From Parageobacillus sp. KH3-4 (GTDB lineage Bacteria; Bacillota; Bacilli; Bacillales; Anoxybacillaceae): a stretch of 64,000 nt of DNA. Positions 24,708 to 33,260 of this stretch are shown here, in pieces. Location: the NCBI RefSeq assembly GCF_022846435.1, contig NZ_AP025627.1, positions 2,266,001 to 2,330,000 of the forward strand, given 5' to 3'. The position numbers and the translations under genes are program-made. How positions within the stretch are numbered: the first letter of the stretch is position 1; each line of letters begins with the position of its first letter. Below the pieces are notes generated by a model. It saw nothing but the letters and a program-made list of their open reading frames with translations, was not told the origin of the DNA and did no database searches.

Positions 24708-25823
24708 TTAGTAGGCGATCCCCGCCGTCCCGGCGGTTAAGCGCAATGCCTCCTTGCGCAAATTCATACTTGCGTTTCTGTCCCGATCATGATGCATTCC
24801 ACATTGCAGGCATGTCCATTCAGGCAAGCGTAAATCTTTCACTTCTTTGTTTTGATAACCACACGAGGAACAAAGCTGGCTGGAAAGAAAGTTTTTCGCT
24901 GCTTTCACCAATTGTTTGCCATACCATTTGCATTTGTATTCCAGCACCGAAATGAACTCTGACCAGTTTACTTCACTGATAGCTTTGGCTAATTTACGAT
25001 TTTTTAACATATTCTTCACTTGCAAATCCTCTACCCCAATAATGTCGTGGTTTTTGACAATATAGGTGGAGAGTTGATGCAAGTAATCTCTGCGGGCATT
25101 GACGATTTTTTCATGGATGCGGACAACTTTTATCCGCTGCTTATTCCAATTAGAGCCGCTGCCCTTACGTATGGATAATTTTCGCTATTCACGAATCAGT
25201 TTTTTCTCTAGTGTTTTCAGCCATTTAGGGTTTTCCCATACTTCTCCATTGGAAAGAACGGCAAAGTGTTTCAATCCCATGTCAATCCCGACAAAAGAAT
25301 TCGTTTTTTCCAATGGCTGCACATCCATTTCCGTCAAAATAGAAACAAAATATTTACCACTTGGATTCCGTCTGATCGTTGCACTTAAAATACGCCCTTC
25401 CACTTCACGGCTTTTGGCAAAACGAACAAATCCCAGTTTTGGTAATTTCATTTTATTGCCGGCAACAGCAATATTTCCGTTCGTATACTTTGTGGTATAC
25501 GATTGGACTTTATTCTTTTTTGTTTTAAAACGAGGATAGTTATTTTTTCCTTTAAAGAAACGGGTAAATGCATCTGCCAAATGTTTCAATGAGGCTTGAA
25601 TCGCAATGCTATCCACTTCTTTGAGCCATGGAAACTCTTTTTTTAGTTGAGGCAATTGAGAAGAACAAGAGTTGTACGTTAACCCTTTCCCTGTTTTTCT
25701 GTAAGTATCCGTCCATTTAGAGAGAAAATAATGAAATACAAAACGGCAACATCCAAATGTTTTATGAATGAGAATTTCTTGTTCTTTCGTTGGATAGATA
25801 CGAAATTGATAAGCCTTTTTCAC
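24708..25823 (-). pseudogene. tnpB: TnpB RNA-guided nuclease with an in-frame amber codon
   Basis: Both halves are in the same frame: the N-terminal HTH part MKKAYQFRIYPTKEQEILIH, the first RuvC Asp in VGIDMGLKHFAVLSNGE, then TAG at 25187-25185 in KKLIRE(stop)RKLS, then [20 protein letters not shown], the second RuvC motif [10 protein letters not shown], the zinc finger [10 protein letters not shown] ... [15 protein letters not shown] with the last RuvC Asp. A single CAG-to-TAG change is the only defect. Start may be the GTG at 25823, tight behind a GGAGG. About 371 residues if read through. Confidence 0.88.
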
Positions 25824-25853
25824 CTCCTTTTTATATTAGAGAGGTGCTGAAAC

Positions 25854-26008
25854 ATGGAACGTATTCCAAAACTAATCAAATTTCCTGCTGAGTTAGTGAA
25901 GGAAATTAAAAAAAATATCAAAAAGAGAATTATCTTTCTAATTTTGCGAGCGCAGTATATGAATGAATCCGTAAAGGATTGAACCAATCCGACAAGCAAA
26001 AAAGTTAA
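25854..26008 (+). pseudogene. Small ribbon-helix-helix-like gene, frameshifted
   Basis: Starts 30 nt from the tnpB start and points the other way, with GAGGTG before the ATG. The frame begins MERIPKLIKFPAELVKEIKK and shifts in a poly-A tract; the other frame continues YQKENYLSNFASAVYE(stop)IRKGLNQSDKQKS. The two joined give an ~50-residue protein of the CopG/RHH look. Such a DNA-binding partner next to tnpB may control the element. Both a 1-nt shift and a stop are needed to explain it. Confidence 0.6.
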
Positions 26009-26324
26009 ATCGAGACTTAAGCTGCTCCATCTCCCACTTATAGAAGTGAGAGTCTTCTCGGTTAAAAACCCCTTCTTTGCTGAACGAAACTCATCAACTC
26101 ATCTCTCCTCTGCTTTTCAAACTTTATAATTAGGATATTTGCCGATGAAAACCAATAAATTTTCTGTATTTTCTTATAAATAGTTTATTTTTTGCTTCCT
26201 CCAAGCCAGCAGGACAAGCGGGAAAAGAAGACAATTCTAATCAATACAGCGGCATTCGGATATCTTAACCAAATGTTGCGAACAGCTCAATGACAAAGAT
26301 TTTTGAACGAAGTCTAGTTTTCAA

Positions 26325-26364
26325 TAAAAAATGGCTGATTCGATTTTGTGGCCAGCCATTTTGA
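26325..26364 (-). terminator. Terminator of the acetyltransferase gene
   Basis: Stem AAAATGGCTG / CAGCCATTTT with a 15-nt loop, ending in TTTTTATTG on the minus strand, 20 nt after the stop codon. Confidence 0.8.
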
Positions 26365-26383
26365 GAAAATAGGGGTGTCCCGG

Positions 26384-26932
26384 TCATTCTGAATCATTTG
26401 GATTCACGATAGCGAAGTGCAAATGATCTTCCCATCTTCCGTTAATCTTCACGCTCTTCTTGGAAAGCCCCTCCTTATGGAACCCAGCCTTCTCCAAAAC
26501 TCGAATCGACCCGATGTTATGTGGCATGACTCCTGCTTCAATTCTGTGTAACTTGAGAACCTCAAAGGCATAGCTAACGACCAGGCGCACAGCTTCAGTA
26601 GTATAGCCGCGTCCGTTGTGCGACTGATCTACATAATAGCCTAACCAACATGTCTGTAAAGGACCACGGACCACTTCCGTCAATTCAATGATGCCAATCA
26701 GTTCATCCGTACTGATGAGGAAAATGCCGAACGTGTATTGCTCGTCCCTTTCCATCTTCGCCAAGCTGGTTTGGATTCGATTTAACTGATATTCCTCCGT
26801 ATAGAACTCCTCGGGCCTATCTGGTGTATACCGTTGCCAAAATTCCCGGTTTCGACGGTGCATCTCTGCCAATGGTCCCACATCTGTATCCTTTAAAAAT
26901 CGCAAATAGATTTTGTGTCCTACCAAATTCAT
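26384..26932 (-). CDS. GNAT family N-acetyltransferase (RimJ/RimL type)
   Basis: Acetyl-CoA-dependent acetyltransferase of 182 residues. Features are the N-terminal IYLRFLKDTDVGPLAEMHRR, the acetyl-CoA loop DQSHNGRGYTTEAVRLV (the R/QxxGxG/A motif, here NGRGYT) near residue 103, and HRIEAGVMPHNIGSIRVLEK AGF, all typical of the ribosomal-protein-alanine acetyltransferase branch. The substrate cannot be predicted. It is a single-gene unit with its own terminator. Confidence 0.9.
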   Translation of the reverse strand: MNLVGHKIYLRFLKDTDVGPLAEMHRRNREFWQRYTPDRPEEFYTEEYQLNRIQTSLAKMERDEQYTFGIFLISTDELIGIIELTEVVRGPLQTCWLGYYVDQSHNGRGYTTEAVRLVVSYAFEVLKLHRIEAGVMPHNIGSIRVLEKAGFHKEGLSKKSVKINGRWEDHLHFAIVNPNDSE

Positions 26933-27458
26933 CTTTCCTCATTCCTTATTTACATATAAGCACTACAGGAATCCTGTGATGGATGGAGTATCGCGACTGG
27001 CCTTAGAAATGACACTTGAATTGGCAGGTAATTGACACTCCCTTCAACTCTTATCTTCGAGATAGTTCACACTTTCTCCTGCCAAAGTAAATAACTTTAT
27101 TGGAAAAACCTTGTAAGGACCAGACAAATGGATGCCGAACCGATTGCAAATTCGCCCGCGATGTTGTGTGTCAAATGCTTGTTTTGCAACCTCAAAGCGG
27201 AACTCGTTACTGTTATTCACCTTTTCCAATTTTTCTTTATCATTATCTCTAAAGGCAGAAATAACTAACAAACTATTACAGAGGGATGAGTTTTTTTACA
27301 GCTCTTCTCCATGCGTGCTGAATCTTCTAGCGTTGTCACACGCTCGTTTTTTCAGTCATATATTTGTGTAAAACTTTCATTTATGATGGCTTGCCAAAGC
27401 ACGAACCGCTTCTTTGTTGACAAAACTAGAGGCGATGTAGATCATGCTCCTTTGTTTT

Positions 27459-27996
27459 TCAAACAACCGTCCACGCGCTTTCCAGCTTAACTTGTGTATA
27501 AGGCGTGTTCTTCCATTCGCTTGGTGGAAGTTCCATCGATGCACATAAAACAGCAAATTGATTTTCTGAAAGGAACGTTGCCAATATATGTTTGTCTTGT
27601 TTTATCACGTTTGAAAGGATTTGTTTTTCTTTTATTCTGTTCGAATGGACAACATACATCATTTTGCTTTTTTGCAACACTTCGGTCATACTAATATGCC
27701 GAAATTCAATATCTTGTTTTACTTTAACAATATCCACTGAGATGCTGTGATACGTCCCTTTTTTGCCTGCTTCGCTCAAAAATTTCGTCATGTTTCTCAC
27801 TCATAAAAGATTGATAAAAATCAAGATTTTCCCAAAACGCCAATATACATGCTTCTTGCGGCTTGGCAACATTCCAGCCGCCTATCTGTCCGAGAAAACC
27901 GGAACATCCTTTCAAATCGCGCCATTTTTCTTGCGCGGCGGAAAACGTGGCTCTTTTCTCTTTATCCACTTCGCATCGAATCCATTTCAAAAGCAT
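27459..27996 (-). pseudogene. YdbC-like (DUF4937) protein, one frameshift
   Basis: The N-terminal frame (MLLKWIRCEVDKEKRATFSA ... FLGQIGGWNVAKPQEACILA ... SFMSEKHDEIFERSRQK) matches Bacillus YdbC. A one-base change in an AAAAAA run near 27765 moves the reading into a second frame that continues GTYHSISVDIVKVKQDIEFR and ends SAWTVV. Joined, they make about 178 residues, the family length. Either a genuine recent null mutation or a sequencing error in a homopolymer. Confidence 0.75.
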
Positions 27997-28022
27997 TGCT
28001 TTCCCCTCTTACTCTGCGTTGA

Positions 28023-28313
28023 TCATTTCATTTTCTCGTAAACCTCATCATATTTTTTCGCTAGTTCGAAATCGAGCTTCGTGAGTCCTTTCGCTCGCCA
28101 AGATGAAATTTTTACCGTGATTAACTTGTAATCAACGGAAATGAACGGATGATGGTTTGCTTCTTCCGAAATTGCCGCGATTCGCCGCACAAATTCGATT
28201 CCTTGCAAATAGTCTTGGAAGCGATACTTTTTCGCAATCCACCGCTCCTCGACCAACTCCCAACCTTCCATCCCGCGTAAAAGGGATTGCACTTCTTCCT
28301 CTGTTAACCGCAT
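28023..28313 (-). CDS. 4a-hydroxytetrahydrobiopterin dehydratase (PCD/DCoH)
   Basis: Pterin-4a-carbinolamine dehydratase of 96 residues, recycling the oxidised pterin cofactor of aromatic amino-acid hydroxylases; in bacteria without these it is linked to molybdopterin or folate pterins. The motif [EKH]xxHHP is [13 protein letters not shown] near residue 58. The ATG at 28313 has AGGAGG 8 nt upstream, so the 13 extra codons of the longer frame were dropped. It follows no obvious partner; the YdbC-like relic lies 26 nt downstream. Confidence 0.9.
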   Translation of the reverse strand: MRLTEEEVQSLLRGMEGWELVEERWIAKKYRFQDYLQGIEFVRRIAAISEEANHHPFISVDYKLITVKISSWRAKGLTKLDFELAKKYDEVYEKMK

Positions 28314-28526
28314 TACTATTTCCTCCTTGATTTTTGTATCAAAAACGGACAACCAACATCGTATATCATTGTAAAAATATTACCATATATAGAAAAACCT
28401 TTCTATAACTTCGAAACATCATTGAAAAAATTTTATTCATAATAGCTTCCTCCCCTTTGAACGTAAAGAAGTGAACAAAAATGTAAGATTTATGTTCGCT
28501 TCCTTATCTTTGTATACTACTACTAT

Positions 28527-28640
28527 TTATGGTTCTTGAAACAGCTCTTTCCGCGAAAACATACAGTTAATAATAGCAAACATTCGGGACGCCATCGCAA
28601 CGAGTGCTTTTTTCTGTTTCTTCGTACCATCTCGTTTCTA
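28527..28640 (-). mobile_element. C-terminal scrap of an IS110-family transposase
   Basis: One reverse frame reads KKQKKALVAMASRMFAIINC followed by MFSRKELF and a stop, matching the end of IS110/IS116/IS902 transposases. Upstream sequence to 28760 is too decayed to follow. No ends detected. Confidence 0.6.
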
Positions 28641-28784
28641 AGATTATCCTGAAAGAGCCAACGATACCTCACATACCGCGTTCGATGTACGGATTCCCCT
28701 TCGTAGTTCGGTTGCTTTTCTATTTTCCTGCACTTTCATGATTTCCGAATCGGCTTCAGCCCGTCTAGAAAAAACAAAGTTTAA

Positions 28785-28817
28785 GTTGATTTTTTGAACA
28801 AAGTATAATAAAATTAC
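28785..28817 (+). promoter_or_regulatory. Shared promoter element, copy 1 (ABC importer)
   Basis: GTTGATTTTTTGAAC (28785-28799), 4 nt, then TATAATAAAATTAC. The same 33-bp block with three changes occurs at 32360 before the DUF4242 gene. The GTTnA-N5-TnAAC dyad just upstream of a perfect TATAAT looks like an operator for one regulator acting on both units. Confidence 0.7.
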
Positions 28818-28929
28818 TAACAAATATTAATCATATTAAACATATAGGAATTAATTAATTTAAAAATGTTTATTTACTGCCTAAAATATCCGTTCGCTTC
28901 TTAAAAACAACGAAAGGTAGGTTAGGCGA

Positions 28930-29715
28930 TTGAAAAATCCAGTAATCATTCAAGTGGAGAATTTAAGTAAAAGTTTCCCGAATAAAGGAAGACCAGAACC
29001 AGTTCTCCAACAAATCTCCTTTCGTATAGAAAAAGGAGAAATCATTTCGATCCTCGGCCAGAGCGGCTGCGGAAAAAGTACACTTTTAAACATCATCGGC
29101 GGTTTTGAAAAACCGGACCAAGGTCATGTCATTTTGGATGGAAACATAGTGGAAAAACCTAGCCGACGATGTGTAATGTTATTCCAACATTATGGCCTCC
29201 TGCCTTGGCGTTCCGTCCTTAAAAATGTCGAGTTGGGTCTCGAAGGGCTGAACTTAACTTCCAAACAACGGCGAAACCGGGCTTTCGATTATCTAAAACT
29301 AGTTGGTTTACATGACTATGCTGAACGCTTTCCCCATGAATTGTCAGGCGGAATGCAGCAGCGAGTCGCGATTGCCCGGGCGCTTGCGATTCAGCCAGAG
29401 GTAATACTGATGGACGAACCGTTTGCCGCATTGGATACTTTTAACCGTTATTATTTACAAGACGAACTCTTGCGCCTTCAAGACAAAGAAAAGACCACTA
29501 TCATTCTTGTGACCCATGATATTGACGAAGCGGTATATTTATCAGACCGGGTATTAATCATGAGCGCAAATCCCGGCCGAATCCATAGAGAACTAAAAAT
29601 TGACACCCCAAGGCCTAGAGACCGGAGTCACGGAGACTTCCAATATTACCGAAAGATTATTCTTGAAGAATTTCATTTTCATCGTCCTACCCCTACGATG
29701 GATTATAATATTTAA
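28930..29715 (+). CDS. ABC transporter ATP-binding protein (SsuB/TauB/NrtD type)
   Basis: ATPase of 261 residues for uptake of a small oxyanion or organosulfur compound. Walker A GQSGCGKST near residue 46, Q-loop MLFQHYGLLPWRSVLKNVEL (the LPWR form is typical of nitrate/sulfonate/taurine importers), signature ELSGGMQQRVAIARA, Walker B VILMDEPFAALD, switch His in VTHDIDEAVYL. TTG start at 28930 with AGGTTAGG upstream. First gene of a transporter operon; substrate unknown. Confidence 0.9.
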   Translation: MKNPVIIQVENLSKSFPNKGRPEPVLQQISFRIEKGEIISILGQSGCGKSTLLNIIGGFEKPDQGHVILDGNIVEKPSRRCVMLFQHYGLLPWRSVLKNVELGLEGLNLTSKQRRNRAFDYLKLVGLHDYAERFPHELSGGMQQRVAIARALAIQPEVILMDEPFAALDTFNRYYLQDELLRLQDKEKTTIILVTHDIDEAVYLSDRVLIMSANPGRIHRELKIDTPRPRDRSHGDFQYYRKIILEEFHFHRPTPTMDYNI

Positions 29716-29817
29716 TCCACCTTAACCAAGGATGTGCATAAACCCTTATACACACAAAATTGCCCGAATCTTTAGATAGTGTAGCTATACAACGTAATAA
29801 AAAAGGAGGTATATACC

Positions 29818-30786
29818 ATGACGAAAAAATTAAGGACATTTATGATTTCTGTATTCATCATGACAGTAGTTTTTAGCCTAACCGCTTGTAATTCCAATAA
29901 TGCGCAGTCCAACGTAAACGGAAAGCGGACCATTAAAATAGGATACTTGCCGATTACCCATGCCATACCCCTATATATAGAAAAAGAACTAGAAAAAGGC
30001 CAGTCCCAACCTTTTAATCTGGAACTTATCAAATTCGGTTCATGGCCTGAACTAATGGATGCGCTGAACACAGGACGGATCGATGGAGCAAGCGTGCTTG
30101 TGGAATTGGCGATGAAAGCAAAAGAACAGGGCGTTGATTTAAAAGCGGTGGCGTTAGGACACAGAGATGGAAATGTCGTTGTGACTTCCCATGATATTCA
30201 CAGCGTAAAAGATTTAAAAGGGAAAAACTTTGCGATTCCTCACAAATTTTCTACACATAACCTATTACTCTATCAAATGTTGAAGCAGGAAGGTCTTACA
30301 TATAAAGATGTGAATATCGTCGAACTGCCTCCTGCTGAAATGCCAGCAGCCCTTTCCGAAGGCAGAGTATCCGGCTATGCAGTGGCAGAACCTTTTGGCG
30401 CTCTATCTGTGGCAATGAATAAAGGTAAGGTGTTATTTCAATCTAAAGACCTTTGGAAACATTCTGTGTGCTGCGCACTCGTTTTAAGAAATGACTTTAT
30501 CCGCAACGAAAAGAAACTCGCGCAAGAATTTGTGAGTGAATATGTCAAAGCCGGGAAAAAAGCAGAATTAAAAGACGAGTACACCTATGAAGCCGCCTCC
30601 AAATACATGAATGTAAATAAAGATGTGCTCAATCTATCGTTAAAGTGGATTTCATTTAACGATTTAAGAATAGATAAAAGCGCGTATGAAGAACTAAGGC
30701 AGTACATGATCGAAACGGGATTGTCCAAGAATCCTCCGGCCTACGAGGAATTTGTCGATAATTCATTAATAGATGAAGCGAAGTGA
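29818..30786 (+). CDS. ABC transporter substrate-binding lipoprotein (SsuA/NrtA-like)
   Basis: Extracytoplasmic binding protein, 322 residues, with a signal peptide and lipobox LTAC at residues 21-24 (mature Cys24). The fold markers of the NMT1/SsuA group are present: KIGYLPITHAIPLYIEKEL at the start of the mature protein, MDALNTGRIDGASVLVELAM, VKDLKGKNFAIPHKFSTHNL and VSGYAVAEPFGALSVAM. AAAGGAGG precedes the ATG. It follows the ATPase by 102 nt and overlaps or abuts the permease. The ligand could be a sulfonate, nitrate or other anion. Confidence 0.9.
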   Translation: MTKKLRTFMISVFIMTVVFSLTACNSNNAQSNVNGKRTIKIGYLPITHAIPLYIEKELEKGQSQPFNLELIKFGSWPELMDALNTGRIDGASVLVELAMKAKEQGVDLKAVALGHRDGNVVVTSHDIHSVKDLKGKNFAIPHKFSTHNLLLYQMLKQEGLTYKDVNIVELPPAEMPAALSEGRVSGYAVAEPFGALSVAMNKGKVLFQSKDLWKHSVCCALVLRNDFIRNEKKLAQEFVSEYVKAGKKAELKDEYTYEAASKYMNVNKDVLNLSLKWISFNDLRIDKSAYEELRQYMIETGLSKNPPAYEEFVDNSLIDEAK

Positions 30787-30790
30787 TCGT

Positions 30791-31558
30791 ATGAACACGG
30801 CAAAGAAATTAACCAATGTCATAATAGGATTTTCGATATTAATTGCGATATGGCAAACCGTGATTATGATTGGAAATTATGAAGAGGCTCTCTTTCCTTC
30901 TCCTTTGAAAGTAGGAAAAGGAATTTGGCTGCTGATTACCAACGGCACTCTATTGGTGCATCTAAAAGTGAGCTTCATCCGGTTTTTGATTGGTTATCTC
31001 TCGGCAGTGATTATTGCCGTTATATTAGGGCTCATTTTAGGGCGCCTAGCAAAATTATGGAATATTATTGATCCAATTGTTCAAGTTTTAAGGCCTATCT
31101 CCCCGATTGCTTGGTCACCCTTTATTGTTTTGTGGTTTGGCATCGGGGACATTCCTGCAATTGTGATTATATTTATCGCAGCGTTTTTCCCTGTATTGCT
31201 TTCCACTGTTTCCGCGGTAAAAAAAGTGGACCGCACATATTTAAAAGTGGCGGAAAATTTTGAGATCAAGCAGCCGCATTTAATGACAAAAATTATTTTT
31301 CCTGCTGCTTTTCCGTTTATCGCCAATGGACTTCACATTGCAATCGGCACAGCTTGGATTTTTCTCGTTGCCGGTGAAATGGTCGGCGCCCAGTCCGGAT
31401 TAGGGTATTTAATCGTCGATGCGAGAAATTCATTACGTTTGGATCTTGTTTTAGCCGGAATCATCTTTATCGGCATCTTGGGGCTTATTCTTGACAAAGC
31501 AATCCAATTATTCGAAAGATGGGTAGAAAAGCAATGGGGAATGCTGCCGAATAAATAA
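30791..31558 (+). CDS. ABC transporter permease (SsuC-like)
   Basis: Membrane subunit of 255 residues, six segments. The EAA loop that docks to the ATPase reads VAENFEIKQPHLMTKIIFPAAFPFIANGL. Typical SsuC/TauC phrases are FPSPLKVGKGIW, VLRPISPIAWSPFIVLWFGI GD and GAQSGLGYLIVDARNSL. Start taken as the ATG at 30791; an in-frame ATG at 30773 inside the preceding gene is an alternative. Last gene of the importer operon, followed by a bidirectional terminator. Confidence 0.9.
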   Translation: MNTAKKLTNVIIGFSILIAIWQTVIMIGNYEEALFPSPLKVGKGIWLLITNGTLLVHLKVSFIRFLIGYLSAVIIAVILGLILGRLAKLWNIIDPIVQVLRPISPIAWSPFIVLWFGIGDIPAIVIIFIAAFFPVLLSTVSAVKKVDRTYLKVAENFEIKQPHLMTKIIFPAAFPFIANGLHIAIGTAWIFLVAGEMVGAQSGLGYLIVDARNSLRLDLVLAGIIFIGILGLILDKAIQLFERWVEKQWGMLPNK

Positions 31559-31563
31559 TCTAT

Positions 31564-31602
31564 AAAAAAAAGACAGAAAGTAGGATGCTTTCTGTCTTTT
31601 TT
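31564..31602. terminator. Bidirectional terminator between importer and hxlR-type gene
   Basis: A 14-bp perfect stem AAAAAGACAGAAAG / CTTTCTGTCTTTTT with a 7-nt loop and A/T runs on both sides. Confidence 0.92.
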
Positions 31603-31613
31603 ATTAGCCACTG

Positions 31614-32063
31614 TCACAGTTTTTCGGGAATAGCTTCAGAATGGACTTCGACAACGGCCAAGTCCTCCACGTTTGTTTTACATTGTGGACAATAATAGGA
31701 AATTTCCACCTCATGCCCACAAGATTTGTGCACCAATTTTTTGTAACATTTTTTTAAATGTTTCCTTCCCCACAGGATGAGGGCGTTGAACACCATTTCC
31801 AAATCTTTTCCGCTTTTTGTCAACATGTATTTGTATCTTGGCGGGTGTTCGGAATATAAAGTAGAAGTAACCAATCCAGTTTCTTCCAAATATTTTAAAC
31901 GATCCGACAAAAGATTGGAAGATATCCCTTTTAATGCTTTTCTTATTTCATTAAACGTCGTATGCCCCAATAAAATTTCATGAATAATCAACAATGTCCA
32001 GCGATCACCGATGATGTTCAAGGATTGGGCGATATTGCAAGGCAAGTCATATCTCTCTTTCAT
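31614..32063 (-). CDS. HxlR family regulator with C-terminal zinc site
   Basis: Winged-helix regulator of 149 residues. The HxlR start CNIAQSLNIIGDRWTLLIIH and the LSDRLKYLEETGLVTS recognition region are clear. The tail has CGHEVEISYYCPQCKTNVE, a zinc-ribbon-like extension present in some members. AGGAGG 7 nt before the ATG. It lies between the importer and the DUF4242/flavoprotein genes, facing the importer, and is the best candidate to bind the duplicated promoter element. Related proteins sense aldehydes or redox state. Confidence 0.9.
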   Translation of the reverse strand: MKERYDLPCNIAQSLNIIGDRWTLLIIHEILLGHTTFNEIRKALKGISSNLLSDRLKYLEETGLVTSTLYSEHPPRYKYMLTKSGKDLEMVFNALILWGRKHLKKCYKKLVHKSCGHEVEISYYCPQCKTNVEDLAVVEVHSEAIPEKL

Positions 32064-32359
32064 AAAAAAACCTCCTGTTCTTGTTTCGGTTCAATTATAA
32101 CTTACCTTTTCTAAAATAAAAATTTCATTCACCACTATTCGTATAAATTTTTAGCTTTTTATCAAAGGATCATATTCAACCGTTAGTGACTTGCCTTCGA
32201 CAGTCGAAAAACTTCTTATTCTACGAGAAGCCGAACCTTCAAATTAAACTTATCTCTTCTTGGTATAGTGCATGTTCATGACCAAAACCATGTGATATGG
32301 AGGCATACTTGCCAAGTTTGTGTAACAAAAGCAATAAATGCAACATAATTATTTTTAAG

Positions 32360-32392
32360 GTTGATTTTTTGAACTAACTATAATAAAATTAC
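32360..32392 (+). promoter_or_regulatory. Shared promoter element, copy 2 (DUF4242 gene)
   Basis: GTTGATTTTTTGAAC (32360-32374), 4 nt, TATAATAAAATTAC (32379-32392). Identical in length and spacing to the element at 28785; the surrounding ATCATATTAA is also shared. Lies 69 nt before the start codon at 32453. Confidence 0.7.
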
Positions 32393-32452
32393 CATAAAAT
32401 CATATTAATTTCATAAGAATTTGAGGTTATAATGATAAAGGAGGCAATAAAA

Positions 32453-32986
32453 ATGGCGCTTTACTTAGTGGAATCGATTTTAAACGGGGTAGTAAAAGCC
32501 AAAGAGGTGTTTGAAAAGAAAGTTTCCGAGATTCAGGAAGACCTAAGTAAAAACAGCGCAAATCTTATTGAAGTCCAAGTTTCCAAAGATTTTTCAAGAG
32601 CATTTTTCATTTTTGAAAGCGAAGGACGAAATATTATTAATGATCGCTTAAGAGAGTTAGGCATTCCTGTTACTCTTATTAAACCGGTCCGTTTAGTTGG
32701 AAAAGATATCGAAGAAGTCAAAAAAGAAGCGGATACCGTAAACTACGTAGTGGAATGGAACCTTCCTGAAAATCTCACCATGGAAGAATATTTAGACAGA
32801 AAGAAAAAGAATTCCGTGCACTATGCAGAAGTACCGGAAGTCACTTTCTCTAGAACGTATGTATGCGAAGATATGACAAAATGCCTTTGCTTTTATCATG
32901 CTCCGGATGAACAAGCCGTCAAAAGAGCCCGTGAAGCAGTGAAAGCACCGATTGATACGGTCACAGAAATTTTGCCAAATAAATAA
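32453..32986 (+). CDS. Tandem DUF4242 protein
   Basis: 177 residues made of two related ferredoxin-like halves. The second (about 92-177: YVVEWNLPENLTMEEYLDRK, ... TFSRTYVCEDMTKCLCFYHA, ... IDTVTEIL) is a standard DUF4242 unit. The first (YLVESILNGVVKAKEVFEKK ... SRAFFIFESEG ... LIKPVRLVG) is a diverged copy. A single-domain relative in Streptomyces (SCO4226) binds nickel. AAAGGAGG is 9 nt before the ATG; upstream in-frame ATG at 32432 is less likely. It has its own promoter sharing the importer element and its own terminator. Function unknown. Confidence 0.8.
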   Translation: MALYLVESILNGVVKAKEVFEKKVSEIQEDLSKNSANLIEVQVSKDFSRAFFIFESEGRNIINDRLRELGIPVTLIKPVRLVGKDIEEVKKEADTVNYVVEWNLPENLTMEEYLDRKKKNSVHYAEVPEVTFSRTYVCEDMTKCLCFYHAPDEQAVKRAREAVKAPIDTVTEILPNK

Positions 32987-32994
32987 CATTCCCT

Positions 32995-33030
32995 AACCTC
33001 AGCGGAATTTTCATATTCCCGCTGGGGTTT
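32995..33030 (+). terminator. Terminator of the DUF4242 gene
   Basis: Stem CCTCAGCGGAAT / ATTCCCGCTGGGG with one bulge and a short loop, followed by TTTGACT; 9 nt after the stop codon. Confidence 0.7.
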
Positions 33031-33260
33031 GACTATCATTAAATGATACTAGATAATCGATAACACTTTTCTTGCTGATGGAAGAAAACAAAACGTTTAG
33101 AGTCATTGAACCGGTGTTCCTCACGGTAATTATTATGTAAAATCCTATTTCTCATCCCGGTGAACTTGGATCTCCAAAAAATTGCTTTTTACACAATTTC
33201 CGGGCCCTAATTTTCTTTACTTACAAAGAAATACATAATTCGGATAGGAGGTGGAGATAA

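Larger units (their letters stand above)
24626..26075 (-). mobile_element. IS200/IS605-type element carrying tnpB only
   Basis: About 1.45 kb between the trpB stub and 26.1 kb. It holds a tnpB gene, a divergent small RHH gene and imperfect palindromes near both ends: CTCCCACCTACGCTTTGCTA ... GATGGGAG near 24642-24675 and ATCTCCCACTTATAGAAGTG with AGAG at 26030-26055, as expected for subterminal hairpins recognised by a TnpA. No tnpA is present, so it is non-autonomous. Exact borders were not resolved. The 3' end of tnpB and downstream sequence would contain the omega RNA. Confidence 0.75.

Noticed and set aside
27044-27271. 75-codon reverse frame containing DTQHRGRICNRFG
   Set aside because: Could be a transposase or other relic, but I could not match it to a family and found no ribosome site.
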